From assembly GCA_013397865.1 (NCBI GenBank), contig VZTI01000467.1:1674745-1738744 (forward strand): a stretch of 64,000 nt of DNA, given 5' to 3'. Of this stretch, positions 37,929-51,250 are shown in pieces. Made by a program: the position numbers and the translations under genes. How positions within the stretch are numbered: the first letter of the stretch is position 1; each line of letters begins with the position of its first letter. A model generated the notes under the pieces. That model did not search any database and was not told where the DNA came from. It saw nothing but the letters and a program-made list of their open reading frames with translations. The DNA comes from Struthidea cinerea (Eukaryota; Chordata; Aves; Passeriformes; Corcoracidae).

Positions 37929-38087
37929 TTCCTTTTGCCAGTGTTTCAAAAGTGTCATGGACGAGGTGAGGTAATGCACATATTGCCAGAAGGGTAGCAG
38001 CACATCCTTGAATTTCAGGGTCATCTGTTAAACCCAAAATACTTATAACTAATTGTTTCAGGAAAGGCTCTGATTCCACCTTGTCAC
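37929..38087 (-). CDS. Candidate internal exon, HEAT/ARM-like protein segment (unidentified gene)
   Basis: The minus strand has a 159-bp segment (53 codons) that reads like folded protein: ESEPFLKQLVISILGL, then TDDPEIQGCAATLLAICAL, then PHLVHDTFETLAKG. The pattern of two amphipathic helices with a DDPEIQGCAATLLA motif is like HEAT/armadillo repeats. An AG acceptor (38,088-38,089, upstream CCCTTCAATATTTATAG) and a GT donor (37,927-37,928, GTGTGA) bound it. With those ends the exon is symmetric phase 1-1. The frame stays open past the donor but turns to low-complexity F/S-rich sequence, as expected for intron. I did not recognise the gene and found no partner exon. A decayed exon or chance frame remains possible; splice-site scores are modest. 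Confidence 0.45.
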
Positions 38088-41000
38088 CTATAAATATTGA
38101 AGGGCCTGAGCTGGAATGCCATAGAATAGAGTTTGCATATAACAGAAGTTGCAGCTGCTATTGCCCTAATTCCATCTGGATACTTACAGGAGGTTCCATC
38201 AGGTTTCATCCAAGAAAGGCCCTACAGTCGCTTTGCTGGAGCAAGATGTGCTATTTCAGACTGGCATGTTATGACCTAAATGTTTCTTTCAGGTTGACTA
38301 GAAACACAAAGATTTCCAATGAAAAAAATTTAAAACATATATTTTAAAACATCTTTTCCTGACTATAATGTGTGACAAAATAATTATGGGGCATAAATTA
38401 AAGGACTTTTCCAAAAACTTGTGAAAGGATTTTGAAGATAGATTTAGCAGAGTGTTCAGTGCACATGTAAGGTGCTGTACATTGCTGAAAGAAAAAAAAT
38501 GAAGCAAATGGATACTTTGGACAGAAAGAATATACAAAACTACTCGTCATTATGAATTTTGACTCCAGCTGGCTGAACATCTTGCAACAAGAGCTGATTG
38601 TATCATCGTATTTTTAGAAACATTAAAACCATGGTTCTTCCTCCCTACCTGTAGAGCCAGCTCTTAGTCTCCATCTACTGCTGAACTTGTTTCACTGTTA
38701 CTCACACCATTGTTAAAGTGCATGCTAAAAATTGTAGATTATTTCTGTTCACTGCACACTACATTGTTTTACCATGGATAATATTTTATTTATAAGGAAA
38801 ATAAATTGTCAGAGTTAAAAAACACAGTGCATTTTGTTCTAGGCAACACATTGCTTTTATCACACAAATAATTTATTGGTTCTGCTCCCAGACGAGTTCT
38901 GTGCTGACCTTTCCAGGTATACTGAATATTGCTGCATAATTCATCTTGTTGGGAAAATGTATTTATTTTAGCCATTAATACATGCTGTGATAACCTTTGT
39001 GTTGAGGAGCAAGTTTGTTGTTCTAATTCTGATACATATTTTTACAGATGCATATACAGAAAACAAAACTTCCTATCTTAAAGCCTTTTATTCTGAAGAA
39101 GAGAGACAGATTTGAATCCAAACCTACCATATAAGTTTTGGTAATGGATTGAAGCAAAACTAGAACAGCCCTATTTCCTGGTTACAGGGCAGACACAGCC
39201 CCACTCTAGTGCAGAACCAGCCTCTGCAAATTGTCAGCCCAAAATGGCAGGCACATGTTCAGAACAGCTCACTGCATTTTAGTAACACCTCATGTGAGCT
39301 TGAATAACTTCAGACATTGTTTCTCAGCATCACTGTCTTATGCAACCAAATCAGCCACCATATCAGCCCGTCCCTAGGTGAATATTTACTTTCAGGTTCC
39401 ATGGAAGAAGGGTCTGAAGGCTGAAGAAATGTCAAAACTACATTTTTCTTAATATCTATTTATAATGAACAGCAGTCTTGGCAAATTTAAGTCACAGTAA
39501 AGATGTCCAAAGACTAAAACCAAGCTAGAGTAGTGAAACCAATTAGAACAATGAAATGCATTTTGAACGCAATGCACAAAAATTTTCATGCAGTAGTTCG
39601 GTTTGCATATTGTTAATTATATGTCTAATAACTTATTTTGAAATAGCCAGTTCAAATTTTCTCTTCTGAGTAGCCTGAAATTTGCATGAGGAAAAATGGT
39701 TCATTATAATAAATGCAGAAAAACAGTAGGCAAGTCTGTGTCTTACACTTCTGGAAGAAATGAATCTCTGAAAATAAAGTTACATCTGTTTTGTTTTTTG
39801 TTTTTCTTTTTTTTTTTTCCTGAACATTGAGCACTTAATATCTGGTGCTCAGTTTTTGTAGTTTTTAAGTCCTTCTACAAGCTGTTCAAAGTCTGGTCTC
39901 ATGCTTGGTATTTCCCCACTCAGACAGTGTTGGTGAACATATTATTTATTAGTTTTTTGTGTTTTTTAAGGAGAGGGAGAAAAATATTCTCAAAGCAAAA
40001 GAATGTTCAGAGTTGGAAGGTGAGCAATGACTTGCAAACATTTTCCACTTCAACAGCTGCTCCAGGAGTTTAACATTGCTTTGTGTTTTTTTGATTTCAA
40101 TACACCTTCTGTTTAGACAGCTGCCTGAATACATGTTGATAGCACACAGAAGAGAAAACCCTCCATAAAATGTGGCACTAGTTAAAAAGGCAGACCATAA
40201 ATTGGAATAGGCCTCCCTCTACAATTCTTCTCTCTACTGTAATTAATTTGGACGCTTTCTGGCATTTGCTGCCTGAGATTTGAAACATAAACAATGTTTA
40301 CACCTGTACGCACTCATGTTCAGTTTAGTCAACTTATGATACAGATGGTAGGAAAAAAGAATTAAATAAAAAATTTCATAATTATGATTTTTTTTAAAAT
40401 CAGACAAAAATGAAACATTCCCCCCCAAAAACTCCCAACAAAATATGCAAAAATATTATGAGAAAGATCTTAGTACCAGGATTTCTCCTGCTCTCTCTCT
40501 GGCCCATTTATTTAATATTTATTATTTAACAGTAATATTTAATTATTTATGTGAAGTGGAATAGCATCAACAAGAGAAGCTGGGAGGAAAAAAAAAAGAA
40601 CCAACCTGATTTTGTAGAGAAGTGGTTATTATACTTGCCCATGATGTGGAAGAAGGAAGATGGAGGAGTTTATATTCCAAAGCAGGGAAAGGGAAACTTG
40701 AAGCTGTTGTTTCCTATCATATTTGTATCAGGAGATTAAGCGATTTAATGACAAAAACTCTCTTGCATTATTTTCCTTTCTAAATTTTCATGGGATGGTA
40801 GTACAATCCACTGCTGCAATTTCTTAAAATAAAAATGGCATGTCAGTGTTGAGAATGGAAATTATTCCCTTTAGCCTGGAACATCAGCTTTGGTCTCTCA
40901 ATAGGCAGCTACAGACAACTTGTCAAGGAGATACAGAGCACCTACTTTTGATATACACATTCTCTGTCCAATCAGTGCACAATTGCAGCTGTTTCAAAGG

Positions 41001-44000
41001 ATGGTAGGGAAGGCCTGTGGACTACAGGAGATGACTTGAGTTTATGCGCAGAAAACAGAAATGTCTTGGAATATCTGCACCTCTCTAGAGGAGGTACCTC
41101 AGACCTGCAAGAACCAGACTGAATATTTCTGTTATTTCCAATTTATCAGTGCATGGACTTTTAGAAAGAAAGATACTAAAGGGAAGGAGTCCCTTATTTC
41201 CAGTTTCTCCCCTGGGCTATAGGGATAGAGAATTCATGCCACAAACTTTCTGGTAGAATAGTCTGGCTCGTAAAATTGGATGACAGAGCAAGAACAAGAA
41301 GCTGCTACTCCCAATTGGTGTCAAGACATCCAGAAAAAGGAACTCTGAAAGCTGAAATGTTTATTTTTAGTATAGTTTGTTGCTTAGATTAAGATCACCC
41401 AGCCTTAGCAGCTGCAGTATCTGGAAACACACTCTCCCATCCCCTCCCCATCCCAATCCCCACCACAGATTCCCTTCCAAAGAAACAAAGATTCACCTTT
41501 CACACCACCAACATCAGTTGTCACCAAGAAATCTATTCCCTCATGTACCTGTTGACATGGGTGACTGCTACGGGGAAGAGAGTAGCAGGAGATGAGGTGG
41601 ATAGCTGCATTTGTTCCATGCATTCCAGCTGCTGGTCTAGTTTCAGGGGATGTAAGAGGGACAAGGAAAGAAACAGTACTAGGAGAAACCCAGTGCTGAC
41701 ACTTCAAGGTGCTGAGGTCAGTCCAGGTCCTTCTTTCAGCTGAGATGGTTGTAGAAGGGTTGGTGGAAGGAAGCCCAGCCTGCTGAAAGGCTACCAGGCT
41801 AAAGAAACAGCACAGTCCTTCTGCCTGGCTCTGGAATAACTACCCCTGTTTCCATAAAAATGCAGTAGAGAGGATAAGAGGTTCTCATAGGCTAGACAGG
41901 GCCTCTGGTGAAGTGTGCTGTGTTAGGCAAGCAGGGACTGTAGCCCAAGCCCTCCCCTCTAGCAGAGGCATAGCTACCAGCCAGGCTCTGCAAACTTCAC
42001 AATCTCCATTCATCTCTAGAAATCAGGACATTCAATACTCCAATGGTCTCTCATCAGTCTCCTGGTGCTTCATGCTCATGACATACCCTGGTCTGAATTT
42101 ATTCATGCTTGGAGTGTGGATGTGCATGAGTATCTTCAGTAAGATTCCTCAGCAATAGGTCCTCTGTTTCCACACGATACTCAGTTAAGAAGGCCCACTA
42201 TCTTTCAGTTGCATCCAGCATTCCCTAAATATGTTTGAAAGTTAGATTTACATCTTTTCTTTCTTTAGTTCCATGGTTGCTGTCCACGATTCTCTGTTTC
42301 CATTTCCCCTTCTGCTTACTGGAAAATCTTATGTGTAATTTCTTTTGCTCTGAAGACTTTAAAAACAGACTTATAAACTTAAATGGTGTCTCTTTTCTAA
42401 TATTTTAAAAGGAATCTATAGAAATAGCTATTTATTACAGAAAATTTTTGATATTCTTGCTTTTTTATTCCATGTGGTTAATACAATTTTTTTTCCAAAT
42501 CAAATTTCACTGCTATTTTCCAGCCTTTCTAAGTAACTACACTTTAAATCTTCACCACGAATCATCAAAATTCTCGGAGAGCAATCTCCCCTGCCCACCT
42601 TCTAAAACTGTTTTCCTGAGTCTTTGTCTTGTTTGAGGTCAGATGGCCTTGAACAGGCTGTATCAAATCAGACCAGTTTTAGCATAGCATTGCATTTAAG
42701 AAGTTCAGAGTAGACGCTTTGAATCACCCCTAGAAGACAGTTGCCTCTGTCCATTAACTACAGGTCACTTAGGTCCCTACATACCATGAATCTGAATCAT
42801 AACCTTAGTGAGATGCCTAAAGTGAGCTAAAGTTGCGAGAGTGTGCCTTGCCGTAATTGACAAATTATTTGAAATTGGCGCACTCGCCTGTAGAACAGGC
42901 CCAGTCAAGATGAGGATATATATTTGTTTGAATTTGACCGCAGAATGAGGACATGTCTAATTATAGTGTTCACGCAGCTGCTGTGCTTCAAAACAATTCC
43001 AGGCCCCAGCCCTGGAAAAAGATTTGTTATGAGGTACTCTTTGGCCTTGAAGAGTTTTATTGACTTCAGCGGGCCTACGAGTATGTATTGGTGCCAAACA
43101 CTGCAGCTGCAATAATTAATTAAGATTGAGCTGTCTAAGAGTGGGAAAAGTATTTCTGATTCTTTTAATCCAGACCTGCTTTGCTTCATGTGAAGATCTA
43201 AAACTTTATAGCACGTGAACGTCATGATACTTGTGATGATCATTTTAATGGTCAGCACGCTGTATACTCCATGGTAAGTGTGCCTCAATGCCATGAAAAA
43301 GTTGATCCATCACCTAATTCCATTCCTCATTCCCATTTTAAACGTGTACAAAGTGATGGCTTGCACTTGAATATATTTTACATGCAAACTACTTGATTGT
43401 TTACATAGTAATTTTTTTTTTTTAAAGAGGGATTCTTTTGGATTTCTTGGACTGTAGGAACGTATTAGGACCTAAAATACTGCTAAGGAAAGCCATCTCT
43501 GAACCTGTCTCTAGCCTCCTCTTCCCTCACTATTTTTCTTCATTTTTAAAAATACATTTATTTTAATTTTCCCGCAGCTTTCTTCTCATATGACATTTAT
43601 CTCAAGTACTTCCATAGTCACTTGTCAGCATCCTTCCCTACTATTGTTCTACTCTTGCACCATCAGTGCTAGAAACATCAGCTTTGCAATAAAATTTCAC
43701 TCCCTCTTGTGGGAAAAAGGAGATAGGTAGCAGCAACATGGAGAGATGACTCTGAGAGTCAGGTAGGCAGAAAATATTACTTTTATTATTATTATATTTT
43801 ACAAAATGATATGCTTGTTTTTAACAAAATTGAAAACAACACAGATTTGAAACTGGTTTTCTAGACCCCACCATGGGGGCTAGGAACATAACAGTTCCAA
43901 ATTAAAAGTTGGCACTCCAGAACATGTTAGTAACAAGAGTTAAATTCCATGGCCAAGGAATCACTCAGTCTTGCTGATACATCTGCCTTGTTAGTAATAA

Positions 44001-45034
44001 ATCTACAGGAGTCATTAGCAAAATCTGCTCTCAGCTACATCCCCTGTGGTTAAAGTTCCTTAGCTTCTCATAAGCTTGGCCAGAACACGTCTGATCAGGA
44101 CATGGGCAAGAAAATTTCGAGAGAAATTCAGGATACTTTAAGCAATGTCTTCTTTGTAAAACAGTGCTGAAGCCATGTCAGCTAGAACAGCATATCCTCT
44201 TGCTAGAGAGGGTAGCCAGGCTGCATGCTAAACTGCTTTGTTACTCAATCTCAATCTTTATGTGCTTGAGGAACATAAAATGTGTGTTCCCATCATGCTA
44301 GGCAAGTATAGAGCACTATCACTGTTCTTACCTCAAACGTCTTGCAAACGGAACTAAGGACAAACAATGACAGATGGATATAGAAAAACATACAAGAGGT
44401 ATGTTGTGGTATATGATGATAAAAACAATGGCAATTTCAAAATTATTTCAGATTTTCAGAGCTCCAGGTATTTGACCACCTTTTTTTTCCTCTGTTCTTG
44501 GCTCTGTTTGTCTGTGAGGCACTCTACAAATGGTATTCAAACAGATTCTTCAGTGTAACATCTAAATCTTTTTGGCATTCCATCAGAATGAAAAATATTA
44601 CAGAAGAACAATATTATTAAGATGAATTTTTCAGCTTACTGCATACGTTATTCCTATTACAGCATCTGGAAAGAAGAGATCTGCCAGGTATTTTAGAAAG
44701 TGTAAATTACAATTGACAAGGATAATTGATACTCCTGGGCTGCCTTTTCTCTGTGGTCAACTGGGAGTTTTGGAGCAACACAAATTTTTATAGATCCTTC
44801 AGCTAAATTGAAAATCCAAATGTAGAATGCTGCACTAAGAACCATATGTGGATTTGAGGAAGTTCCTGAAAAAAAATTAAACTCAGAGTCAGTGAGTAGG
44901 ATCTACTGTCCTATGGCTGTATTATACTGATGTGTCTTTTTAGAGACAGTATTTTTCTTTTAAGTGGGTACAATAATCACTGTGGCTGACCATTATGGAA
45001 TAATATTGCATATATAAAGCACAGCAACATTTCA
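38088..45034. other. Unique non-coding sequence, possibly intron of a minus-strand gene
   Basis: No gene is recognised. If the exon ending at 38,087 is real, this is the upstream (5') intron of that gene. Simple T runs occur near 39,809-39,821. The segment 41,400-42,000 is more GC-rich than its surroundings but matches no repeat I know. The segment at about 42,820-43,290 looks like a conserved non-coding element and contains a GCCTGT/ACAGGC hairpin (42,886-42,900). Confidence 0.5.
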
Positions 45035-45243
45035 CATCCCAGTTCACCCAGAAGAAGGTTGGGCACTGGAAGGGGGTCCCCAGGGAAGCAGTCACAGGAC
45101 GCATCCTGGAAAGGTTCAAGAAGTGTTTAGACGATGCTCTCAGACATATGATGTGATTCTTGGGGTATCCTGCGCATGACTTGAATTTTGATGACCTTTA
45201 TGGGTCCCTTCAGGATATTCTACGGTTCCATGATTCTATGACT
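45035..45243 (+). mobile_element. CR1 LINE 3' fragment, sense
   Basis: A CR1 3' end of about 200 bp. Blocks are TCCCCAGGGAAGCAGTCACA, GGTTCAAGAAGTGTTTAGAC, GATGCTCTCAGACATATG, GTGATTCTTGGGGTATCCTG and TATGGGTCCCTTCAGG. It finishes with a near-intact terminal repeat, TTCCATGATTCTATGAC (45,227-45,243). The sequence after the ORF2 end differs from the copies at 5.9 and 51 kb, so it belongs to another CR1 subfamily. A 72-codon frame from 45,160 is partly repeat and partly flank and is not a gene. Confidence 0.9.
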
Positions 45244-46358
45244 TCTCAGGGAAGTGGAAAGCAGGGATTGAAATCTCATTTGTGTACGCTAAATCTTACC
45301 TCCCCAAAAGTATTTTCCTGGAGTGCTTGTGAATGCATGAAGATGTCATACATAGGAATTCTATTGTTTTGTCTATAAAAATAGTCTTGCAGACTGGTGC
45401 CTAGGGCTATCCTTGTTTGTTTTAATAGATGGTCATGGTATATATGACCTGAGGGCAGGACTCAGGCCTGAGTCCTAAATGAAGAGACAAGCTTGAAACC
45501 CACAACCAGCTGCTCAACCTCTGCAAAATCATAGGAGTGAAGAGAGGCAACTGTGTTGTTTTGGTTTTGGCTGGGTTTTAAGGATTGATTTTCACAGGTA
45601 TCTAACTTCCATACACTGAGTGGGAAGCTTAAGTACTGTACTCTTACAGCCTTATCTCAGAGATCCATTTATAAATCCTCAGGTCTTTTATGCTCTATTT
45701 CCCTGTGTTGTTCAGAACTCATCTTTTCTTTCACCATGTGAAAACTAAGGAAATTTTTAATTTCTTATTTTCTCTTTTTTTTTCCTTCTGTATTTTCTTC
45801 TGTTTTGAAAAAGAATACTGGAAAATAATTTCCCTTATAACTAGTGGGCCAGGACACCAGCTGAAGACTTCACAGGTCTCCTAAAAAATAATCAATTACA
45901 TTTGCAAGTAGGGCAAAGAATGAGGATGATTGTTTGAGTCTTGAGTTTGTGCAACATTTTTAATACTCACTGAAAATCCTCTTAGCTGTCTTTGCAAAAT
46001 GGTGCATTTTTAACACTCTTTGCACCTTGTCTTAATGATTTGGGATAGAAATATTTTAGCACTTATTTTAAGTGCTTGCTTGGTCACACATGAAGTGGCG
46101 ATAGCACTTCTTCAAGAAACAAGCCCACTGCATATAAAGAAAGTTGCAAAATTAAAAGGACATGTTCCGCTTCTCCTTCTCTTGGGAGAAATCTGCAGAG
46201 ACTTTGATCTTAGCCATGTTGCCCTGTTACTTGACATAACACGAGTATTTTGCAATGCATTTCTAAGAATTTATAGAAGGGCATAAATAATGATTTTTTA
46301 AGCGCCTTTGTCAGTTTTAATGTACATAGAACCATTTAAAAATCTCATCCAATTAGTT

Positions 46359-46405
46359 GATCCAGAGATTGCTTCTCTGATATCCAGAACTGTTTCTCTG
46401 GATAT
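46359..46405. repeat. Imperfect tandem duplication with inverted arms
   Basis: GATCCAGAGATTGCTTCTCT (46359-46378) is followed at once by a similar unit, GATATCCAGAACTGTTTCTC plus T (46379-46399). Inside the second copy ATATCCAGA (46380-46388) and TCTGGATAT (46397-46405) form a 9-bp hairpin. Confidence 0.7.
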
Positions 46406-47983
46406 TTAAATCAATCAAAAAGCATTCACAGTGCTGTCTTTCAGTTAGTTTATTTTCATCCTATCCTGATCTCATCTAGTGTTTAGGAAATTTGTGAAGT
46501 GATATTAAAGTTATCAATGGTTAGATGCAAAATAGAAGATGGATCTGCTACTTCAGATGTGTTTTTACATTGTTAAAGATGGCAGTGCGACTAAAACTAA
46601 CCATCATGAAAAACCGCTGAACACTTTATATGTACCCTGTATGAACAAGACATTTCTCACAAAAATTGCATTCTTCAGCTGTGTGGGCAAATTATCTTCA
46701 GTTTGTTTGGAGGAAGCTTTAGGTCTTAGGAAGACTGTTCTTCCAGAACCGTATAAAAACCATGTGAGGACATACTATAAACACCTTGTAGACGTCACAG
46801 GTTACCTAGAGCAGGATTGTCGGAAGAGCTCATCACTGGCACACTTTTCCTCTCAGCATCTTCAGAGGCAGCAGGACAAATAGGAAAAAAGCAACCTATA
46901 TTTCAATGGTGTCTGGAAATCCAGAGGCATTGAGGCACTTGGATTACAGTAAAACAAATTTTTTCACCAAGGAGATTGCGGTGGACTGAAGCCACCTCTA
47001 ACTTCCAAAAGGTGCTAGTGCATAATCTGGCATAACATGGGAGCACAGCAATCCAGTATCACTGCAGTATCACAGACAGAAAGCACAGCAACAAGGTCTC
47101 TGTTTGGAAGAAACCACCACAGTGTTAGGTTCAGGCATATGGAGGGGAAAAGTCAACACACCCAGTCAATATTTTCCTGGACACCATTTCATGATCCTCT
47201 AGACCACGTGTTTCATGCACCTGAGATGCAAAAATATATTAATTTACTTCTTCACACCTCTGTTACACAAAACACAGTCTCCATGACCTTTCCTGAATAC
47301 GCCAAATTGCAAGTTAGAGCTCTTCTGGGCCTCTTCGAAGCAGCCTCTGGAATATCAGAAATACAGCCTCCTTGAAAATTGTTGACTAAACAATTTTCTC
47401 CTCATTTAAATTGCTGACTAAACAAAATCTCTGCTTTTCAAACAAAACACATAGAGCCCTGCTTTGAATAATTTCAAATTCCATGTTTTGATAAAAGTAC
47501 CAAAGCTCTTGGAGTATTGTACTTCAAACTTGAAAACCAAAAGTCTGCTATTCACATTCTGAAGGAACTGGAAAAATGGTGTCCTCCTCTTCTCTAATTA
47601 TTTCCAAGACCCAGCTTTGTCTTCTGGGACAGCTTGAAAGAGGATTTGCTATCCAGCTGGAAGATCCTGGTGGCAGGCTATGTGTAAAAGATGTCCACTT
47701 TTAACAAGTTTATTAACACTTGATAATTATCCCTTATGTCAGCCCACCACTACATACAAAGCTACAACAGACACATGTTAGAAATACATTGCAGAATGAT
47801 TTCCATTACTGATTTCTGAAGACTTTCCTCTCATGGGAGAAAATACCTGAATGAATGCTAAAAATGTCAATACCATCACTGTGACATCCTAAGCAAAGAT
47901 CTACCTCAAACCCACCATGCTTTTCTAGAGAAGATTGACATCAACAGAAAGGGGCAATTTTTGGGCCTGAATAGTGAAGAGGA

Positions 47984-48005
47984 TTTTTTTGTTTGTTTGT
48001 TTGAT
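47984..48005. repeat. (GTTT)n simple repeat
   Basis: A T run followed by three GTTT units and a partial unit. It is a short microsatellite. Confidence 0.8.
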
Positions 48006-50959
48006 TTCTTTTTCACTTCTTTTACAGACAGGCTAGAGCTACATGAGTACAACCAGATGGTCAGGACCCCTCATGAAAACAGCACACCAAGAATATACTT
48101 CTCCTCTTCAACTGTAGCAATGCTCCTGCGCAGTCAGAGATACTAATCCAAATTAGTGTGAGCACCAATTAATTGGGTTCTGGGCTGTGGTGCTTGGCTC
48201 GTTTCTTTCCTCTGTCATGTCATAAATAGTGCCTGTTCTCAGAGAAAGGAGAACCTGTGTGTGACACGAGCAGTGACTTCAAGCTTTTGTAGAAAGTAAA
48301 ACAGGAACTGACTAAAGGATTGTGAACAATTTATGCACTTGTTAAGTTTAATTTGAGAATAGTTGCCATATCGGGCATGGAAATCTCTTCCTACACTCTG
48401 CTTTTTGCACAAATGAAAATTACAGTACTCAATATTTTCAATGAAGAGTAAAAGGAACAGTCTCCCTGCATATAATGCATTTAAATACCAATTGTCTGCT
48501 GCTTTTCAGCAACCTAACATTGTTAAATTGCCTTTTAATCACTATGTTTGATATTTGATATGTAGCAGTAAAATGTTTATACTGTGAATTGTACAGTAAA
48601 CCCTCAGTTTAGGAGCAAATTAATAGTCTGGAACCGTGAGAATCTGACTGTACCTGAATATTGATGATCTCACTTTCTGAGTCTCTCTGGGATTGGGGGT
48701 GCGAGGTGTTGATCATTGCTTCTCACTGATAAGCAAAATATTTCCAGAGCGTGAAGAATTCTGTGGTGTGTGAGAAGGATAAACCATAATCTGCATCAAC
48801 ACACTAACTTCTCCTCTGCCATTTGCATTGAAAATCAGGTAGAAGTTATGCTAAGCTCTCTATTATAGCCTCATGTATGTGAAAGGTCTTCCCCTTCATT
48901 TGAATAAGGCCTCTTATGCATGTGAAAAAAAGCACATTTAAAAGGAAGGTTCCTTTAATTAGGGTGGCATTTAGAATTCTTAAATGTTCACTTTTTGTGA
49001 TGCTAAATTGTGGAGTATTTTCAAATATGTTGTAGTAGTCATTTTCATTAGCCACTTTTATTTTTATTTATTTTTAAAAGGAAATGACATGCTCTACAAT
49101 ATGAAGTGAAGGAGTAGATTAATATGACTAGCTAGATTAAGGAAAATTTAAATCAGAGTGTTTGATGAAATGTAGGAAAATGTTTAAATATAGGATTAGA
49201 CTTACAATATAGAAAGCAGTCAAGGAGATCAAAAGAACTCTGTTCAGAAAGTCCTATTAAAAAGAGACGAAAAAAATCTATTGAGTGAATTCTAATAACT
49301 AAATGATTAAAGTGTTTTTAATATATTACATTCAATCTGACTTAAAAATAAAAATAAACAGTAAAGAATGTGCACAAAGTACAAATTATATTCATTTTTG
49401 TGTAAAGACCAAGTGACTGGGCCTATGTGAAGCTGTCATAAAACACATATAGAAGACTATGGAATTTAACTTAAAAGGAGTTCCCTGGAGAATAATTTTA
49501 AATCTTCCATGCAGCTTTATAGAGACAGAAGTTAACTGATTGGCATCTGTATGAATATGGATTTCTTTAAGTCCATATTTGATTTTCTACACCTTAAAAA
49601 AAATCAAATGTAACCTATTAACTACATCTTAAGCAAACCCCTGGAAGAACATGCTTAATCCTCTAGGGAGTCAATAGAAATGCCTCTGACTTTGGTATTG
49701 TACAACTATCCAAGATCATAGTAGACACTTCCATAGCTGTCATTGTCTTCTGTATCTCAGCAATCTAGGTTTATCTTGTCTTGCTTTGTTTTTAATTAAT
49801 GTTAGACTGAGTTCTTGAGTCATTGTTAACTCTCAGTGTTGACGGATCCTGCATGCTTCTTTTATTCCCCACTGAAAATCTTTACAAGAAATGCACAGGA
49901 AATAATGTGGATTAAAATTTACTTTTCTTATTATAGTATTTTCCTATTTTGATAATCTCAGACTTTAGCAGGTTTTCATTACATAGAATAAAAAGTAGAC
50001 ACATAAACATCATACACCTGTATGTGCACATCACCTGTAAAATGCATTTCCCACCCTACTGATCTACTTTTGTTTTAAAAAGCAAAAATAAAATAGAATA
50101 TTTAATGTAGTGTACAACCCCTCAATGCTCACATGAACCACAGAATTCTTTCTGAATTGATTCCCTAGTCCTTCATTTACTCAAACAAATATCTCTATGG
50201 AAGTTATGAACTTCAATCAAAATGCACAAAAATTTGTATTTCAAAGTCCTATTTTAATTTGGCATGATTATTCACTAGTCAACGTGGACATCTTTTCCTA
50301 GTTTCCTTTTTCTCCAGGTGTATTTGGTACAAATAGAAAAAGAGGTCATTTCATTAAGGCTCCCCCTTCCCATTTGTCCTTCCCAATAACATTTACAGCC
50401 GTGCTTTCCAGATACCATCTACAGCAAAAGTGCTAGTAGTTTCAATATTGGTGTGTGGAAGGGTGTATTGGTGTCTTCTCCAGCTGCATATTAGAAGTGA
50501 CTCTGCTATCAGGCCAAACAGATGATAATTTATTAATTAGTAAACAGTGAAGGAAATACATTTGTCCCTTAGTTCAATAACTACAAAATACAAGAGGAAA
50601 TACTTTCCCAAATACAAACATATCTAAAAAATATTCTTGGTGTAAATGAGTAGTTTCAGTTTTTCATTTTTTTCAAAGAAATTTCAAGCAGGATTAATTT
50701 ATTGTTTCTTTTTGCTATAGCATCACAAAAGCATGGTCAGTTGATTAGTTTATTAATGCACACTGACAGTGCCTGAGGGCTGCATTTGGAGTCTAGGATT
50801 TCCTACAATCAGAGGCATTTTTACCGACCCTTGTGTCAGTAAAATTTCCAGTTGTTCCTACAGCAGATTTTGTTCCACAAATTGGAGTTAATTGTGAGAA
50901 TACCCTTATATAGAGATACCAGTACTGTACTATACTACACTGTACTGCATTTCCCAACA

Positions 50960-51250
50960 CTGTGCCCACTGGTGAGGCCACACCTCAAATCCTGTGTCCA
51001 GTTCTGGGCCCCTCAATTCAGGAAGGATATTGAGGTGCTGGAGCGAGTCTAGAGGAGGGCAATGAAGATGGTGAAGGGTCTGGAGCACAAGTCCCATGAG
51101 GAGCAGCTCAGGGAGATGGAGTTGTGTAGAGGACGTTCAAGGGGGGACCTTATCACTCTCAACGAGGACCTGAAAAGAGGATGTAGCCAGGTGAGGGTCA
51201 GTCTCTTCTCCCAGGTAACGAGACAGGATGCGAAGACAAAGTTAAGCTGT
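50960..51250 (+). pseudogene. Decayed CR1 ORF2 C-terminal fragment
   Basis: The plus-strand frame reads LVRPHLKSCVQFWAP then RKDIEVLERV, reaches a TAG stop (51,050-51,052), and resumes in the same frame with MKMVKGLEHKSHEEQLRE and SRGDLITL. These match the order of the ORF2 C-terminus downstream of the reverse transcriptase in avian CR1. The single in-frame stop and later frame loss show that it is dead. It has no reverse transcriptase domain. Confidence 0.85.

Larger units (their letters stand above)
45244..50956. other. Unique non-coding sequence
   Basis: No gene is recognised. Open frames at 46,020-46,286, 46,539-46,883 and 47,037-47,375 have no family resemblance or splice context. A small imperfect tandem duplication (46,359-46,405) and a (GTTT)n repeat (about 47,984-48,005) are listed separately. 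The remainder is AT-rich unique sequence. Confidence 0.55.

Noticed and set aside
41400..42000. Locally GC-richer stretch as a possible promoter or CpG island
   Set aside because: It has few CpG dinucleotides, no clear initiator or TATA context and no adjacent first exon. It may be an unrecognised old repeat.
46539..46883. 114-codon plus-strand frame
   Set aside because: No similarity to a known family, no splice signals, and unbiased composition.
47037..47375. 112-codon frame starting MGAQQSS, reminiscent of a myristoylated retroviral Gag start
   Set aside because: Only the first residues look suggestive. The rest matches no Gag pattern, and there are no LTRs, pol-like frames or primer-binding site nearby.
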